Below, in pieces: positions 13,759 through 25,821 of a DNA stretch of 64,000 bases (its first letter is position 1; each line of letters starts with the position of its first letter). A program made the position numbers and the translations under genes. Location: the NCBI GenBank assembly GCA_003956705.1, contig QZCP01000112.1:584712-648711 (forward strand), read 5' to 3'. Below the pieces are notes generated by a model that worked only from the letters and a program-made list of their open reading frames with translations, did no database searches and was not told where the DNA came from. The stretch is from Brevipalpus yothersi. Lineage: Eukaryota > Arthropoda > Arachnida > Trombidiformes > Tenuipalpidae.

Positions 13759-14699
13759 GAATTCTCTTTCCAAAATCAGTGCGTTCTGATGTGATAAAAA
13801 GAGGGAACATTCCTTTTGAAAAAGAGACCCCGCTCAAGAAATCACCCGCCTGGAGACCGTTTCTTTCAATTTTTCGCTTTACACACCATAAATTGGTCAT
13901 CGAATCAGCATTATTTAATTGACGGTCATAAATATTGCCAAGTTCATGTGCCTTAGAACTACTGAATGTTTTTTTCAACAAAATTCGGAGCGACTTATGC
14001 ATACTTGGAGTTGAGGATTAGATCTTTCGCTGAAACTTTCCTGAAATCCAAGTAAAAGCCTCTTGCAACCGAATTGTGAGAGTTTATCCAAGTTGTAAAT
14101 AATCTACTTAATACTTAGCGATGACTCGATGAGTTATTTCTCATTATTGATAAAATTATTAAACGAAACTGAGGATTCAGTTCCATCATCTTGGTATTCT
14201 GACAGCCCAACTTATCATGGTCAGCGATGATATAGTTTTGAGAATTCCGCGATATGAGTTGAATTTGGGAGTCTCGGAGATCTGAGCAAAAAGATTGACA
14301 AGAATTATCACCATTTATCGTTTTCTAGTTCTCAGAAATTATTCACCAATTTATCAAGATTGAGAATATTCCAATCTTCATATGGCAAAGCGTGAGAATT
14401 TTCAAGACCTTTTTCGATGAAGCAATCGAATTTTTATTTTCGACTGTCTGGTGAGTGAGTGAGTGAGTGTGTGTGAGAGAGAGAAAGAGAGGAAAGTTTA
14501 TCACCAGGAGAGTAGTATATACAACAACGCATACAGGAAACGAAGAATTTTCTTTCTGGTAAGTATATGTGAATGATTGTCAGCATTTACAAAGCATTGA
14601 TAGAAAAAAAGCATTTTTACATAGCGAGGAGAAGCTCATAACGAAATTCTTCTCTCAAGTTTCTTGTATTTATGATGTGCATCCATTCAAGTATAATCA
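13759..14699. other. Intergenic between convergent MINDY and SMARCC genes
   Basis: No gene is supported. It may hold a last small exon of the MINDY gene. A tandem GTGA/GA microsatellite lies at about 14451-14492. Confidence 0.4.
14451..14492. repeat. (GTGA)n / GA-rich microsatellite
   Basis: Tandem gtga units grade into gtgtgt and then gagagaaag. Intergenic, in the convergent 3' flanks. Confidence 0.8.
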
Positions 14700-16712
14700 C
14701 TAACAGTTAGAGTTCGATGGAACAGGGTCGAGGGTAGACGGTTGGGTTGGTTGGAGAACCAACATGTTGCTTCTTGCTTTCTGTCGAACACGCGCCTCAG
14801 CTAACTTGAGCTGTTCCATATGGAATTGCTGTCGTTCTTTTAACAATTGCTTGCGTTGGGCTTCAAGCTAGAAAAGAATCGAGAGAATATAATCATTTTC
14901 GGAATCACTACATTTTCGAAAAATTTACCGATTCTTTTTCTCGATCCAAAAATGTCTCCATATCTTCAAAATGTTTCAGCTTGATGTCCAATTTTTTCAA
15001 TTGATTCTCGACAAGGACCGCAACGAAAGCTTTGATCTTCCTCTCTTCTACATCGGCTAAATGTTTTGCCTTACTAGCAGCAGCAGAGAGGGCTGCTGAT
15101 GCAATGTTGGAAATATGAGTGTCTTTGAAAGATGATTTGATGGTTCCTGAAGTCTGAAAAAAGGATAGAATAGAATAGATCAATCATGAGCAATCTCATG
15201 TAGTGTTGATAGATCAAATTATTCGGAGTTTCTTTTCTAATGAAGAAGCAGGCTGTAGAAGACCTCCCAACTTACTTTTGTACATGTTTCATGATGGTTG
15301 AACTTATCTTTACTGGGCTCAGATTCGCTAGTCTCACCAGCAGAATCCTTAAGCTTTTCCTTCGAGAGGTCAGCATGCTTCTCATCTTTTGATTTCTGCT
15401 GGTCCTCATTGAAAAAGAATTGATTGGGAAAATCGTCAGAAGAATTGTTAAAAATGCCCAGCGGGGAAGATTCTTTGAAGTTTTTCGGTGATTTTGATTC
15501 ACTTCTTGTTTGGTCACTAGATTCGGACTTCTTCTCATCAGATTTTGATGTACTTTCAGGTGCCCTGTGGTGAGATTCCTCTTTGAGTTTTGCGAATTCA
15601 TTCATTGCAGCTTTAGCAGCAGCTGCAGCTACTCGAGGGTCCACAACACTGGCGAGGAAAGACATGGTCGTCATGATTGGATTAGGAGATTTGGAGAAAG
15701 GAATTGACGGGTTGGTCCAATCTTCAGGCAGACCAGGATCTTCAAGATAAGGATCTTCTATCGGTAACCTTAGGAATTGTAGGATACATTCGTCTTGAGA
15801 GCGATTATTACCAACATGTTCACTAACTTTGTTCCAATCATCTTGAAACATTTCGACAGCTTCTAGAAGAAGTAATAATTCTTGCTCATCCCATTCCTTA
15901 ATGAAAGGTTCGGTTGCCTTGATTCGATTTCTTAATTCGTATTGATCAACATGCAGTCCGAATTCAGTGAGCCCTCGATGTAATTTTTTTCCATCACTCT
16001 TTGTTTTACTTGATTCTGATAGGGGATTCAATATTTCACTAGAAGCACTGCTGGAGTTGAAATTATTTCTCGAAGAACGAGTATGATTTAGAGCTTGAAG
16101 ACCAGCAGGACTGTCGACAAAAACTGTGAAATGGCTTGTAGATGGAGGAGCCATGGGATTAGGACGAGAGCTGGGATCAACGTGATAATTTATCAAACCC
16201 CATTGTTCGAGAAAATTATGAACTCTGAAGATAGCAGAAACATCTCCAGCTAAATGTCGTCTACATGCTGTCAATGTGAGGTACTCTGTAGGATTCAATC
16301 TATAGGCATCAATCATGAAGTTTCGATAAGCTAAATACACATGAGGATTTTTAGAACGATTGGTGTTGTTGAAAAACTCAGGCAGAGCTCTTTGCTCTAT
16401 TTGATGGATACACTTGTAGTCAAACCAAGATGCATAGCTAGGAGCAAGAATGTAATTAGGCATGTCGTTGTTGTCTTCAGTATCACCGACAAAGATCATC
16501 TGAACTTCGCCATTCTTTTGAGAATGCCTGTGCAAGTCAAATTCATTGCTAGATAATTTATCGGGATTGATTGTTTCTAATTCCACGAGAACACCTCCTT
16601 TGATGGGCAAGAGTTCGTTGTCTTTCGAAGTTCTGGACGATGAGATGGATTTTGGAAGATTAACTCTCTGAATCGCTGGACTGCCAGCACCAATACCAAT
16701 TGTTTGATCCAT
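14700..16712 (-). CDS. SWI/SNF core subunit SMARCC1/2 (Moira) homologue, short form
   Basis: SMARCC is a scaffold of BAF/PBAP chromatin remodellers. Exons are 16712-15276, 15153-14929 and 14867-14700, giving 609 aa. It has a SWIRM domain (PSYASWFDYKCIHQIEQRALPEF, residues ~80-170, quoted here only in part as a landmark), a SANT domain (EWDEQELLLLLEAVEMF), the DPRVAAAAAKAAMNEF helix, and the C-terminal coiled coil (AKHLADVEERKIK; LDREKE; QFHMEQLKLAE). Family members are usually about 1,100-1,200 aa with an N-terminal MarR-like/BRCT/chromo module of roughly 400 residues. Here the first ATG lies just before SWIRM, and BORCS8 starts divergently 640 bp away, leaving no room for that module nearby. 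The C-terminal Pro/Gln tail is also short. It is either a genuine short form or a gene with distant 5' exons. Confidence 0.93.
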
Positions 16713-17352
16713 GATCGGAACGTTTGATTTTTGAGCGCGCACAAAAAGTCAATGTTTTCACGCGGGAGTGATAATCAGCCAGATGTTACTTACTCTGATT
16801 GTAACTCAAGAGTACGAGTAGGATGTGGTGAAATGATGATCATTTGAATCACGATGTTACCATCAATGTTAACCAGTGAGGATTCATTGCGTGCCTGAAC
16901 TGATGGCTTGCAAAGCTTGCTAAAACTGCAACAGCAGCCAAAACATCTGCAACACACTTTGAAGCGCCAATTTTGAGCTCTCTCTCCCAAAATGTAAACA
17001 GACAACATCGAGATTGTCGTGTCTTCATTTGTTTTGCTACTTTTACTTATTGGTATAGAAATGATCAGTGATCATCGATCATTGCTTTCCATCATTTAGA
17101 GACTTCATGTTCAGAAGAATCATAGTTCCTTGTGGCTTGTATTGTAGGCCGCAGTCTAACCATCAGTGTCACTGGTCACTATTGTTTTCAATTTTTTCTT
17201 GTGCCGTGATTCATGAGGAAAATATACTCAACGAACTATTTTTATTGAAGCAGAACATCATAGCATTTGAGTAAGATGATTTGGTCTTATCAATTGTAGG
17301 AAATTCCTCATTAATTTTCGAAAGCTTCAATCTTCTTGCAATATAACATACA
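16713..17352. other. Divergent promoter region of SMARCC and BORCS8
   Basis: 640 bp separating two divergent start codons. I looked for exons encoding the missing SMARCC N-terminus on the minus strand and found only a cysteine-rich frame (17008-16790) that does not resemble it. Confidence 0.45.
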
Positions 17353-17866
17353 ATGGTGGGAGTAACTGACGCTGACCTCAACCGTAAAGTACGAAAAAGT
17401 GAGATTTTTGTTTTTCAATTGTTCTATCCTTCGTATGTTGACAAAAGTTCTTATATCTTCGCAGCATGTGAACGTATTTCAGAGAATCTCTATGTCATCG
17501 CGAATGAGCCAACGTTAGCTTGTTACCGCGTTGCAGAGCATCTGTACAAGAATGGTCCAGCAATTCAAGATCGTAAAGTAATTTAAGCTACTACGTTCCA
17601 TTGAAGATCAATAACCAAGTATATACTATTTTATACCATTCTCACTATTCTAGTTTGAGATGAAAAGCCTCGAAACACAGTTGAGAGATTGCTGTTTTGG
17701 TCTGGAATACTCTTCGAATGCTCTGAGATCGATCGAACAGAGTCAACCTACATTCACCAGGATCAAAGATCTTCTCCGAGATACTCACTTCAATAAGCAA
17801 CAAATTAATTATGATCGAAAGGTACACCAAAGAGTGGCAAGGATGTCACGAGAGAATTCCTCTTGA
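17353..17866 (+). CDS. BORCS8: BLOC-1-related complex subunit 8 (BORCS8/MEF2BNB)
   Basis: A subunit of BORC, which recruits ARL8 and kinesin to lysosomes for outward transport. Three exons, 17353-17398, 17465-17577 and 17654-17866, total 372 nt and give 123 aa (human 119). The diagnostic segment ISENLYVIANEPTLACYRV matches the human VYVLANEPSVALYRL block. It is followed by a second helix with GLEYSSNALRSIEQS. Almost wholly alpha-helical, with no membrane segment. Both introns are 66-76 nt with good donors and acceptors. Confidence 0.9.
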
Positions 17867-18876
17867 TGCTCACTAACACAGTTGTCTCAATTACACCTGG
17901 AATCAGTATTCTTTGCTCAATTACGGATCAGCAACTATCAAGTTGAAAATCCATCGCTCTTTTGAAACTGACTTGTGAGCGAAAGATCTGGGGCAAAAGA
18001 ATTGAGATTTCATCCATCTTTATCAATCTCATAGAATCTAATGGAGTCTAAAATGAAATAAACTGATCTTTTTGAGTGTTTATCAATCAAATAGAGTTCA
18101 GATCTCCCTTGTCCTACACGTCTCTTGTTCTCTTCTTCCCAGCAATGTTTGTTTGATATGATTTTAAGTGGAAAAGTTATGCTTTTATACCAGCTTCATA
18201 CATTTTTCACTTTTTTTCGATGGACTGTTGTCGTACGCCACTCTTTAACGTGAGTTATCATAAAATCTTTCTTTGAATGCAATTGGACAATGAAAGGTTT
18301 ACAATTGAGAAGTTCTGAGATTTTCTACCCGATAAACATCACAATAATGGCTGTTATCTGAGTGAATGGATGAACTTCTTTCATCCTTCAGATATAATGC
18401 ATATCAAATAAGTGTAGGAATAAAGACGTAATTCATAATTCAAATTTTCTAGAGATAAGATCGTTCTCACGCTCATTCAAATGGCTTAAAAAATTTATTT
18501 AGGAATATATCAAGTTATCGCAAGGGCAAAAGATGCATCTGTATGGAAGTGTAGAGAATAGAAAATTCACGAAATATGTTTTTCATGCATGCAAAGCCTT
18601 CAGACATAAAGTCTCTGAAGCTGGGCACAGAATCTGATGAATTATTTCAAATGTCTTCATCGTACGAATTTTCGAACTTATTTTTAGTAATTCTAGTGGA
18701 TAGTTAGCTAGGGTTGGATTCATAGAGAGGACGCATATGCTAGCAATCATAAAAAAGCTCGATTAAATTCTTGTGGTTACGTTTACCGTTTTTTTATGCT
18801 TTTGATGAAACATCAACCGAAAAGCTTGTATTTTTTCACCTGGAACTTTGTACTTAATCATACTCTTAATGAGTGA

Positions 18877-19242
18877 TTATGAAATTCTTGAGGTGCATCT
18901 GAGATTCATTTTGTTCCATTTATCTTTCCCGAACCTTTCAATTATAGCGAATATCTGTTTCTTAAGAGCTGTACTACCTAAGATGAGCTGTACATTCACT
19001 ACAAATTTCGGATTTTTGAACATGGTAAATGCTGTGAGAAACGTTGTGATCGAATTTTCATCTTCTATAACATTGAGATATATATTTCTATTACGACTGA
19101 CTATCTTCCAATTTTCATTGATAGATTTGAGTTTCAGGCTTGAAAGGTCAATAGTAGTTATCCTAATGTTGATTGCATCGAGAATAAATTTTTTGATAGA
19201 GATGATGAGATTCTCAATTCCAATTCTGAAGCAGTCACACAT
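18877..19242 (-). other. Doubtful 121-codon open frame, possible gene relic
   Basis: Opens with a true ATG at 19242 and runs 121 codons. The product is rich in Ile, Lys and Asn with leucine-rich-repeat-like spacing (ITTIDLSSLKLKSI). I do not recognise it. No neighbouring exons or promoter are visible. It could be a fragment of an F-box/LRR-type gene or simply an open frame in AT-rich DNA. Confidence 0.2.
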
Positions 19243-19424
19243 GGAGTTCCTTTTGTGACATTTTACCCATTTTAACTCGGTAGATCTTCCAAGCTGAGTG
19301 AATGAATGATTACTTGCAATGACATCGAAATGACATTTACTTTACACATGCAGGGTGGGAAAATGACATGGTATGACAAATTCCAATTACGTGAACCTTA
19401 TCTTTGGTTTTAAGATTTTTACGT

Positions 19425-19425
<1 letters not shown>

Positions 19426-19473
<48 letters not shown>
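19426..19473. repeat. (GAT)16 trinucleotide microsatellite
   Basis: Sixteen perfect GAT units. It lies 200 bp upstream of the ALMS-motif gene and outside any supported coding frame. Confidence 0.95.
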
Positions 19474-19680
19474 CAAATTCGACTCAATGCAGATGGCGCA
19501 TGCATATGGGAAGCCAGTTTTAGGAGTTTTAAGAGATGTCTTGTGAATGAAAATTGCTCTTCAATTCATCGAATAAACAAAATACATGTCAGTCACCGAA
19601 AGTCTTGAAAGTTCATCGAAAAGTTTCTTCATCAGTCAATAAATCGGTGATTTTGAAGCTAATTTCTATTTAAATTCATT

Positions 19681-21158
19681 ATGATATCTCGTGGAACATC
19701 CATGGAAGTTCTACCAACCTCTTTCTCGTCATCATCATCAAAATCTGGTAAGAAATTGTAATATTTTCTCATTTGAAAACTTTCTTCTGATGTTTAAACT
19801 GGCTCTTCGTTACTTGATTCAATTGTTCTAATCGCTCGCTATCTCTTCCTAAGAACTTTCAGTTGATCACGATTCTACCAGTTTGAGTAGTGATTCGAGC
19901 TGGCAGCCCGATTTGTCTCTCAGCTTATCTAGTTTGGATTCAACTGGAAGTGATCTGACGCTGACAAGCGGAAAAGCTTTGAAAGATGCAAGTGCTAGAT
20001 ACCAGACTGAGCGGTTTGGTTCTCTAGCAAACACATCTACGCGGAAGCAGGTTGAAAAGAGGAATCCCAAAAATCTCACCGACCTCAAATCTGTTTCGAT
20101 TTCCTCGCCTAAACCAGAGCTCAGCTACGATAATTCACCTAAATCAAGGAGAATTGAAGATAGTGTTCGGGATATCGGCGTAATTTTACATGAAAAGAAG
20201 CATCTTCTCCAAACTTTGAAAGAGCAAACTTGTAATGATGAGCTCGAGCCTTGTACCTCCGATTTTAGTAGAATAAGTTTGAGAACAAAATTGGAAGATA
20301 TTGAGAGTCAAATTGAAATGTGTTGTTCAAGCTTGGAGCAGCTTCTTCAACAGCTTCATCGTGAGTATTATCATAATCCTCTAAGTTTTAAAGTTTAAGT
20401 TTCATGCTCACTTTTCCAACTCTCTCACGCTTCTAGAATTGAATAGATTGAAAGAGTGTGAGATCAGATTGAAGGAAGAAGAGTTCAATCTCAAAAGACA
20501 AACGTCCCAGCGAATGGGCCGCTGTGCATGTAGCTGTTCACAAAAGAGAGAGAAATCTAAACTTGGAGGGAAAGAAAGCGATATCTCATTCACCATTCAA
20601 ACCAGTCAACAAATTCAGCAAGATCAACAAGAGAAACGAGATCCAATCACCTGGGTTATCCCAATCGAATCGCCTAAGAGTCACGCTTCATCAGCACCCG
20701 CCACTGCCACTTTCTTCTCTGAAAAAAGTCAGGAAACATCTCTGAAGAAAGCATTCGAAACTAAATGTCGTGGTATTTATGAACGATTAGAGAATCGAGC
20801 CAGTAGAATAAGTGCAAGATCTTTGATAAGGCGTCGAACGGCGGAGATCAGGCAACAAAGAGCTATCCATGAATACTCATTGGTCAGACAAATCGAAAAT
20901 GAGGACAAGCGTAACAGATATCAAGTTCAGTCTCTTCTTGAGCCTCGCAAAATTTTGACTGAAAAAGAAATGAAGCATCGATCAGCTCGAATATATTCTT
21001 CTTTGCCTGAGGTCGAATCTAGAAAAAAGCAGCAACAAAAGGAGAGTGAAGCAAGGAAGCATCGGATGATCTCACAAAATTTCAGCAAGAAACTAAAAAA
21101 TCAAGCATTAAAAGGCCAAGTATCGCTGCCCATTGCCGATCGAGTCAAATTTTTGTGA
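19681..21158 (+). CDS. ALMS-motif (Alström-family) centrosomal-type protein
   Basis: Three exons, 19681-19747, 19863-20360 and 20437-21158, total 1,287 nt and give 428 aa. The N-terminal half is serine-rich and disordered (SSDSSWQPDLSLSLSSLD), followed by coiled coil. The C-terminal ~130 residues resemble the ALMS motif of ALMS1, C10orf90/FATS and CEP295: arginine-rich helices, then a block reading LPEVESRKKQQQKESEARK, and a basic helix ending in GQVSLPIADRVKFL. In those proteins the motif directs centriole or basal-body targeting, so a centrosomal role is inferred, not shown. The start is the first in-frame ATG; a second ATG lies 8 codons in. Confidence 0.72.
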
Positions 21159-22364
21159 ACATTATTTCCAACCTTTTCGGTTTACAAGATAGTTTTGTAT
21201 TAGTTGATCACAGCCACTGCCAAATAGTTTTTACTTGTATTTGAATTATACAATTCTTCATGATATGAAATAAACAAAAAAGCTTGAATCTATTCCAGAA
21301 ATTGCCTCAAGTTTGTAAACTATTGAAGAGGATGTCCATTATCCAATTGTTCTACAAAACTTTCAATTGAATATCAATTTTTTGTAGCTGGAGAGATGGA
21401 GAGAAAAAGAGATTATTTTGAAGAGTCTATGAGAATAGTGGGCTTTTCCACAAGGTCTAATACAACGAACATCATGACCACCATCTTTTCCAGTGGTATT
21501 AAAGTATCAATCACGATGACTCCACAAAAAAGTCAGTAAAGATACAATCAGGATGCTTGTTTCTCGTGAGGATTCATTTCAAGTTTCCAGTAATGATGCG
21601 TCATCAGATCCCTCAGCCTCATCACAGTTACAAATTGTAGAGTCTACTTGTATCTTGATAAACTTTGATTAACCAGTTCTGGATGCCGTTGGAGGAATTC
21701 TTCTGAAGAGCTCACATAACTCTCTCAGAAACGATCAAATCAACTAGCTGGCAAACTGCATCCGAATTAATTATAATTGTACTCTCAGGCGAGAGCCGTC
21801 TGCTACAAGTAGGGCTGAAGATCAAGAGAATCGTGTGGCTGAATAATGCCTCCGGTGATGATATGATGATATTAATCTTGAGTCGCTGAATCTCTACTTG
21901 AATCCTAGTCATTTTTTATCGAGGTACACTCTTTTCTCCTTGGCAAAAGATCGCACTTGATGATAAGTATGTTCGGTTCAATTACTCCCTTCGCAAAGTG
22001 GATAGAGCAGCTTTGGTAATGGTCATATTGGGATAATCTTTCGGTGGAGCTCAATTTTTCTCACCATTCAGTCCACATTCCTAATTAGATCATTTGGAAG
22101 GTGTAATTTTTTCAACTCTTAGTGTATGCGCAAACAACTCTGTTGACAAAATTCTTGCCATCGGTACAAGAGCCATGATGACTACATTGACTATCCGCTT
22201 CAGATAAGCGATCTAGATGGGAGAGATGTTGACAATCTTTTTGTTTCCACATCATTATCTGTCTCAATAAAACGCCGAACTGTTCATCAGTGGAAGATTT
22301 TTTCCTCTCAACAATCAGTTTTTCATTGCTGCTATTCTCCAGCTGCTCGCTAAATTACTTTACA
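21159..22364. other. Intergenic, 1.2 kb
   Basis: AATAAA at about 21269 probably ends the ALMS-motif transcript. The remainder is the PEPCK upstream region. No gene seen. Confidence 0.4.
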
Positions 22365-25300
22365 ATGAATCGAATAAGAAGTGTTTATCCTAGTGTTCGA
22401 TCGAATCTCGATCGATTTTCTAGTCTAACAAACAGTTCTACTAGCTCTTGCTCTTTCTCAGCTTCCACCTCCTCATCACCCAAAGCTTATCAGCCGACAA
22501 TATCATCTGAGGAGCCCCTTGGAAAAATACCCAAAAAGGTTCTCCAGTTCGTGGAAGAGAAAGCGCGTCTCTGTGAACCCGACAGAATTCATATTTGCGA
22601 TGGAAGTGAAGCAGAGAACAATCTGATCATCAATCAAATGGTAGAATCTGGTGTTCTCAAAAAATTAACTAAGTACAAAAATTGGTGAGTTTACTGAATC
22701 TGCTGTCTAGCTTGTTACAAAATTCTACTCAGGATTGTTGGAAATTTGTTTGCATCCAAGCTGAACCATGACCTACAGATATCACCTGAAACACCTTGAT
22801 GAATGAGTGAGAATTTCATGAAAGAAGAAGAGTCTGACGTATCACTATCACCATTCATGCTAGTGGGATTCCTTTGCGATGCGCAACTTTCTAGGACATG
22901 CACACAATTTCATTCATTCATAAACTCCGCCAAAAAGTTTACCGCGCAAATCGTGATGCTAATCTGAGATCGTTCTGGTAGAATTGAAATCGTATTCAAC
23001 CACTTTCAATGATGTTAGAAGTCATCCAATATGCTTCTGAAATCTGAAGATTAGATTTTTTGAAGCTACGAGCCGTATGTGATACCTTCATCTGATAAGA
23101 TCGGATTAGATCTGATTATATCTGAAATCTAAACGATTGATATTACTAATCATGATGAAGAAGAGAAATTCTTCACTTCTACTAGATAACAGAAGCCCCT
23201 CTCAACTAACGTTGTGGTCAGTCAGCACGTCTCATGAGCAATATTTCTAACCACTCGGAGGACCATCCCAGGACATATGATGAAAACTTCTGATCTATGA
23301 ATCAATTCATTATCTAATTTCTTTCTACAGCTGGCTATGTCGAACGGACCCAAAAGACGTTGCCAGAGTCGAATCAAAGACGGTCATTTCAACTCGTAAC
23401 AAACGAGACACGATTCCCGAATGTGCTCCTGGTGCTACAGGATCGTTAGGTATGTGGCCAGCTGTTTCACTAAATTGAACTCCGAAAGAAGAGGAAGATT
23501 TTATGGGAATATTCTTATCAGTATATTTTTACAGGTAATTGGCTCTCTCCTGAGGACTTAGATCGAATTCTAGAAACTCGATTTAAAAAATGTATGACAG
23601 GTCGAACGATGTAAGCTCTTTAAACGTTCAATTTTATGAGCTAAAGCCACAATTATTTGCCACTTCTTCATTTTTGAAGGCTTAATTTCGTTACAATAAC
23701 CGATTTTCAACTTTTTCCACAGGTTTGTCATTCCTTTTAGGTGAGTTCGAAAACATTACCTCTCGAAAACAAGTCGATCTCCCCTTCCGTGCTCATCTGA
23801 TAGAGAAATATTGCCGATTTGATAATGATTGAACCGAACATTGGTGATAAGAACACTAGCCAATGCAGCGCTATTGCCAGTGTTTGACTCAATCACTATC
23901 AAATCGGCCGTATGATGATCTTATCTAATCAAAGATGAGATTTTCTGTTTGTGATCTAATCATGAAAGATTAACCCGTATGTTTTGAGGAGAGAAAGCAA
24001 TTAGATTTACTGTACAAGATTATTCCGGTTGATCAAATATGATAAAAAGCTTCACTCACAGAAACAGTATATCAAACTTATCTCACCCAATAACTGCATT
24101 TCCCATTATGAGATGATATTTTCCATGAAAATAATTTTTAGTTTATGATTGATCATTACCGATCTTTATCTAATAGTATGGGGCCTATCGGAGGACCACT
24201 CTCGAAAATTGGGATTGAGTTAACCGATTCACCATATGTCGTGGCTTCAATGCGTATCATGACAAGGATCGGTATGACAGTTTTGAATGCTCTGAAAGAA
24301 GACGAGTTTGTCAAATGCTTGCATTCAGTTGGCCAACCGTTACCATCTTCACGTCCCATGGTAAATAATTGGCCCTGTAATCCAGAGCAAACTATCATCG
24401 CCCACAAACCTGAATCGAATGAGATCGCTTCTTTTGGTTCAGGTTATGGTGGAAATTCTCTTTTGGGCAAAAAATGTTTGGCCCTCCGTTTAGGATCCAT
24501 AATAGCCAGAAGAGAGGGATGGTTAGCGGAGCATATGCTTATTCTAGGAATTACTAATCCACAAGGAGTTAGGAAGTATGTTGTTGCTGCATTTCCAAGC
24601 GCTTGTGGAAAAACAAACCTAGCCATGATGACACCCACATTACCTGGATACAAGGTTGAATGTGTGGGAGATGATATTGCATGGATGAAATTCGACAAGA
24701 ATGGAGTTCTGAGAGCAATTAATCCAGAATATGGTTTCTTTGGTGTTGCTCCTGGTACCAACTCCAAAACTAACCCCAATGCGATGAAGACTATATCCCA
24801 AAATACAATTTTCACCAATGTTGCTGAAACTTCTGATGGTGAGTTGAAAATTTCAGCAACCATTTTCCATAAGTTCTCATCGAAAAGTATTATTTTTCAG
24901 GAGGAGTTTACTGGGAAGGTCTTGATGGAGTTGATCTAGCGAACACGAAGGTGAAAAGTTGGCTCAACAAAGACTGGCAACCTGGAAGTGATGAGCCAGC
25001 AGCTCATCCGAATTCGCGATTCTGTGCTCCTGCTGGCCAATGTCCAATTATTGATCCAGAATGGGAAAACCCCAAAGGAGTTCCGATATCTGCCATAATT
25101 TTTGGTGGTCGAAGACCTCAAGGTGTGCCTTTAGTCTACGAATCGTTTAATTGGGAACACGGTGTCTTTGTTGGAGCCTCCATGAGATCTGAGGCAACAG
25201 CAGCAGCTGAACACAAGGCCAAGGTGAAAATTTTTGAATCACTCATTTTAGACTTTATCAAGAATTCATCTGAATCCGAATCTCAACTTTGCCTCACAAT

Positions 25301-25821
25301 TCATCTCTTACCATAGGTTGTAATGCACGATCCATTTGCTATGAGACCTTTCTTCGGCTACAACTTTGGTCACTATCTTGAACATTGGTTGAGCTTTGGT
25401 CAGAAAAAAGATCTGAAGAGGCCCAAAATATTCCATGTGAACTGGTTCCGTAAAGGGAACGATGGTAGCTTCCTTTGGCCTGGCTTCGGAGAGAACTGTC
25501 GAGTGATTGACTGGATTTGTCGTCGAGTAGACCAAGAGGATTGTGCTCTGGTAAGTTCATTTTTGAATTGCTCAGAATCATTTCAGTATCTCTATTTTCA
25601 ATCAGGAAACTCCGATCGGTTACATTCCAAAACCAGGAACCCTAAAGCTGGATGGTTTGAAAGAAAAAATCAATTACGATGAGCTTTTTTCCGTCCCAAA
25701 AGATTTATGGCTGAAAGAATGCAAAGAAATTGGTCAATATTTCGACGAGCAAGTTGGTGATGACTTGCCTGAGCGAATGAGAGAGGAGTTGAAGAATTTG
25801 GAAAATCGTCTCAAAAAATAG
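22365..25821 (+). CDS. PCK: Phosphoenolpyruvate carboxykinase (GTP)
   Basis: Converts oxaloacetate plus GTP to PEP, the committed gluconeogenic/glyceroneogenic step. Eight exons fit: 22365-22684, 23331-23449, 23535-23610, 23723-23740, 24177-24838, 24901-25223, 25317-25550 and 25606-25821, totalling 1,968 nt and 655 aa (human PCK1 622, PCK2 640). Motifs: ELTDSPYVVASMRIM, FGSGYGGNSLLGKK, the P-loop with the reactive cysteine AAFPSACGKTN, VGDDIAWMKF, GFFGVAPGT and HVNWFRK. Exon 4 is an 18-nt microexon. The first ~48 residues are Ser/Arg-rich with almost no acidic residues, resembling a mitochondrial presequence, so a mitochondrial isoform is possible. Intron 1 (646 nt) and intron 4 (436 nt) are long for this region. 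Confidence 0.96.

Larger units (their letters stand above)
17867..19680. other. 1.8-kb intergenic stretch
   Basis: Holds a (GAT)n array and one doubtful minus-strand frame, annotated separately. Otherwise nothing I can support. Confidence 0.4.

Noticed and set aside
16790..17008. Cysteine-rich minus-strand frame as the missing SMARCC N-terminus
   Set aside because: Its sequence does not resemble the MarR-like, BRCT or chromo regions of SMARCC, and it is only 72 codons long.
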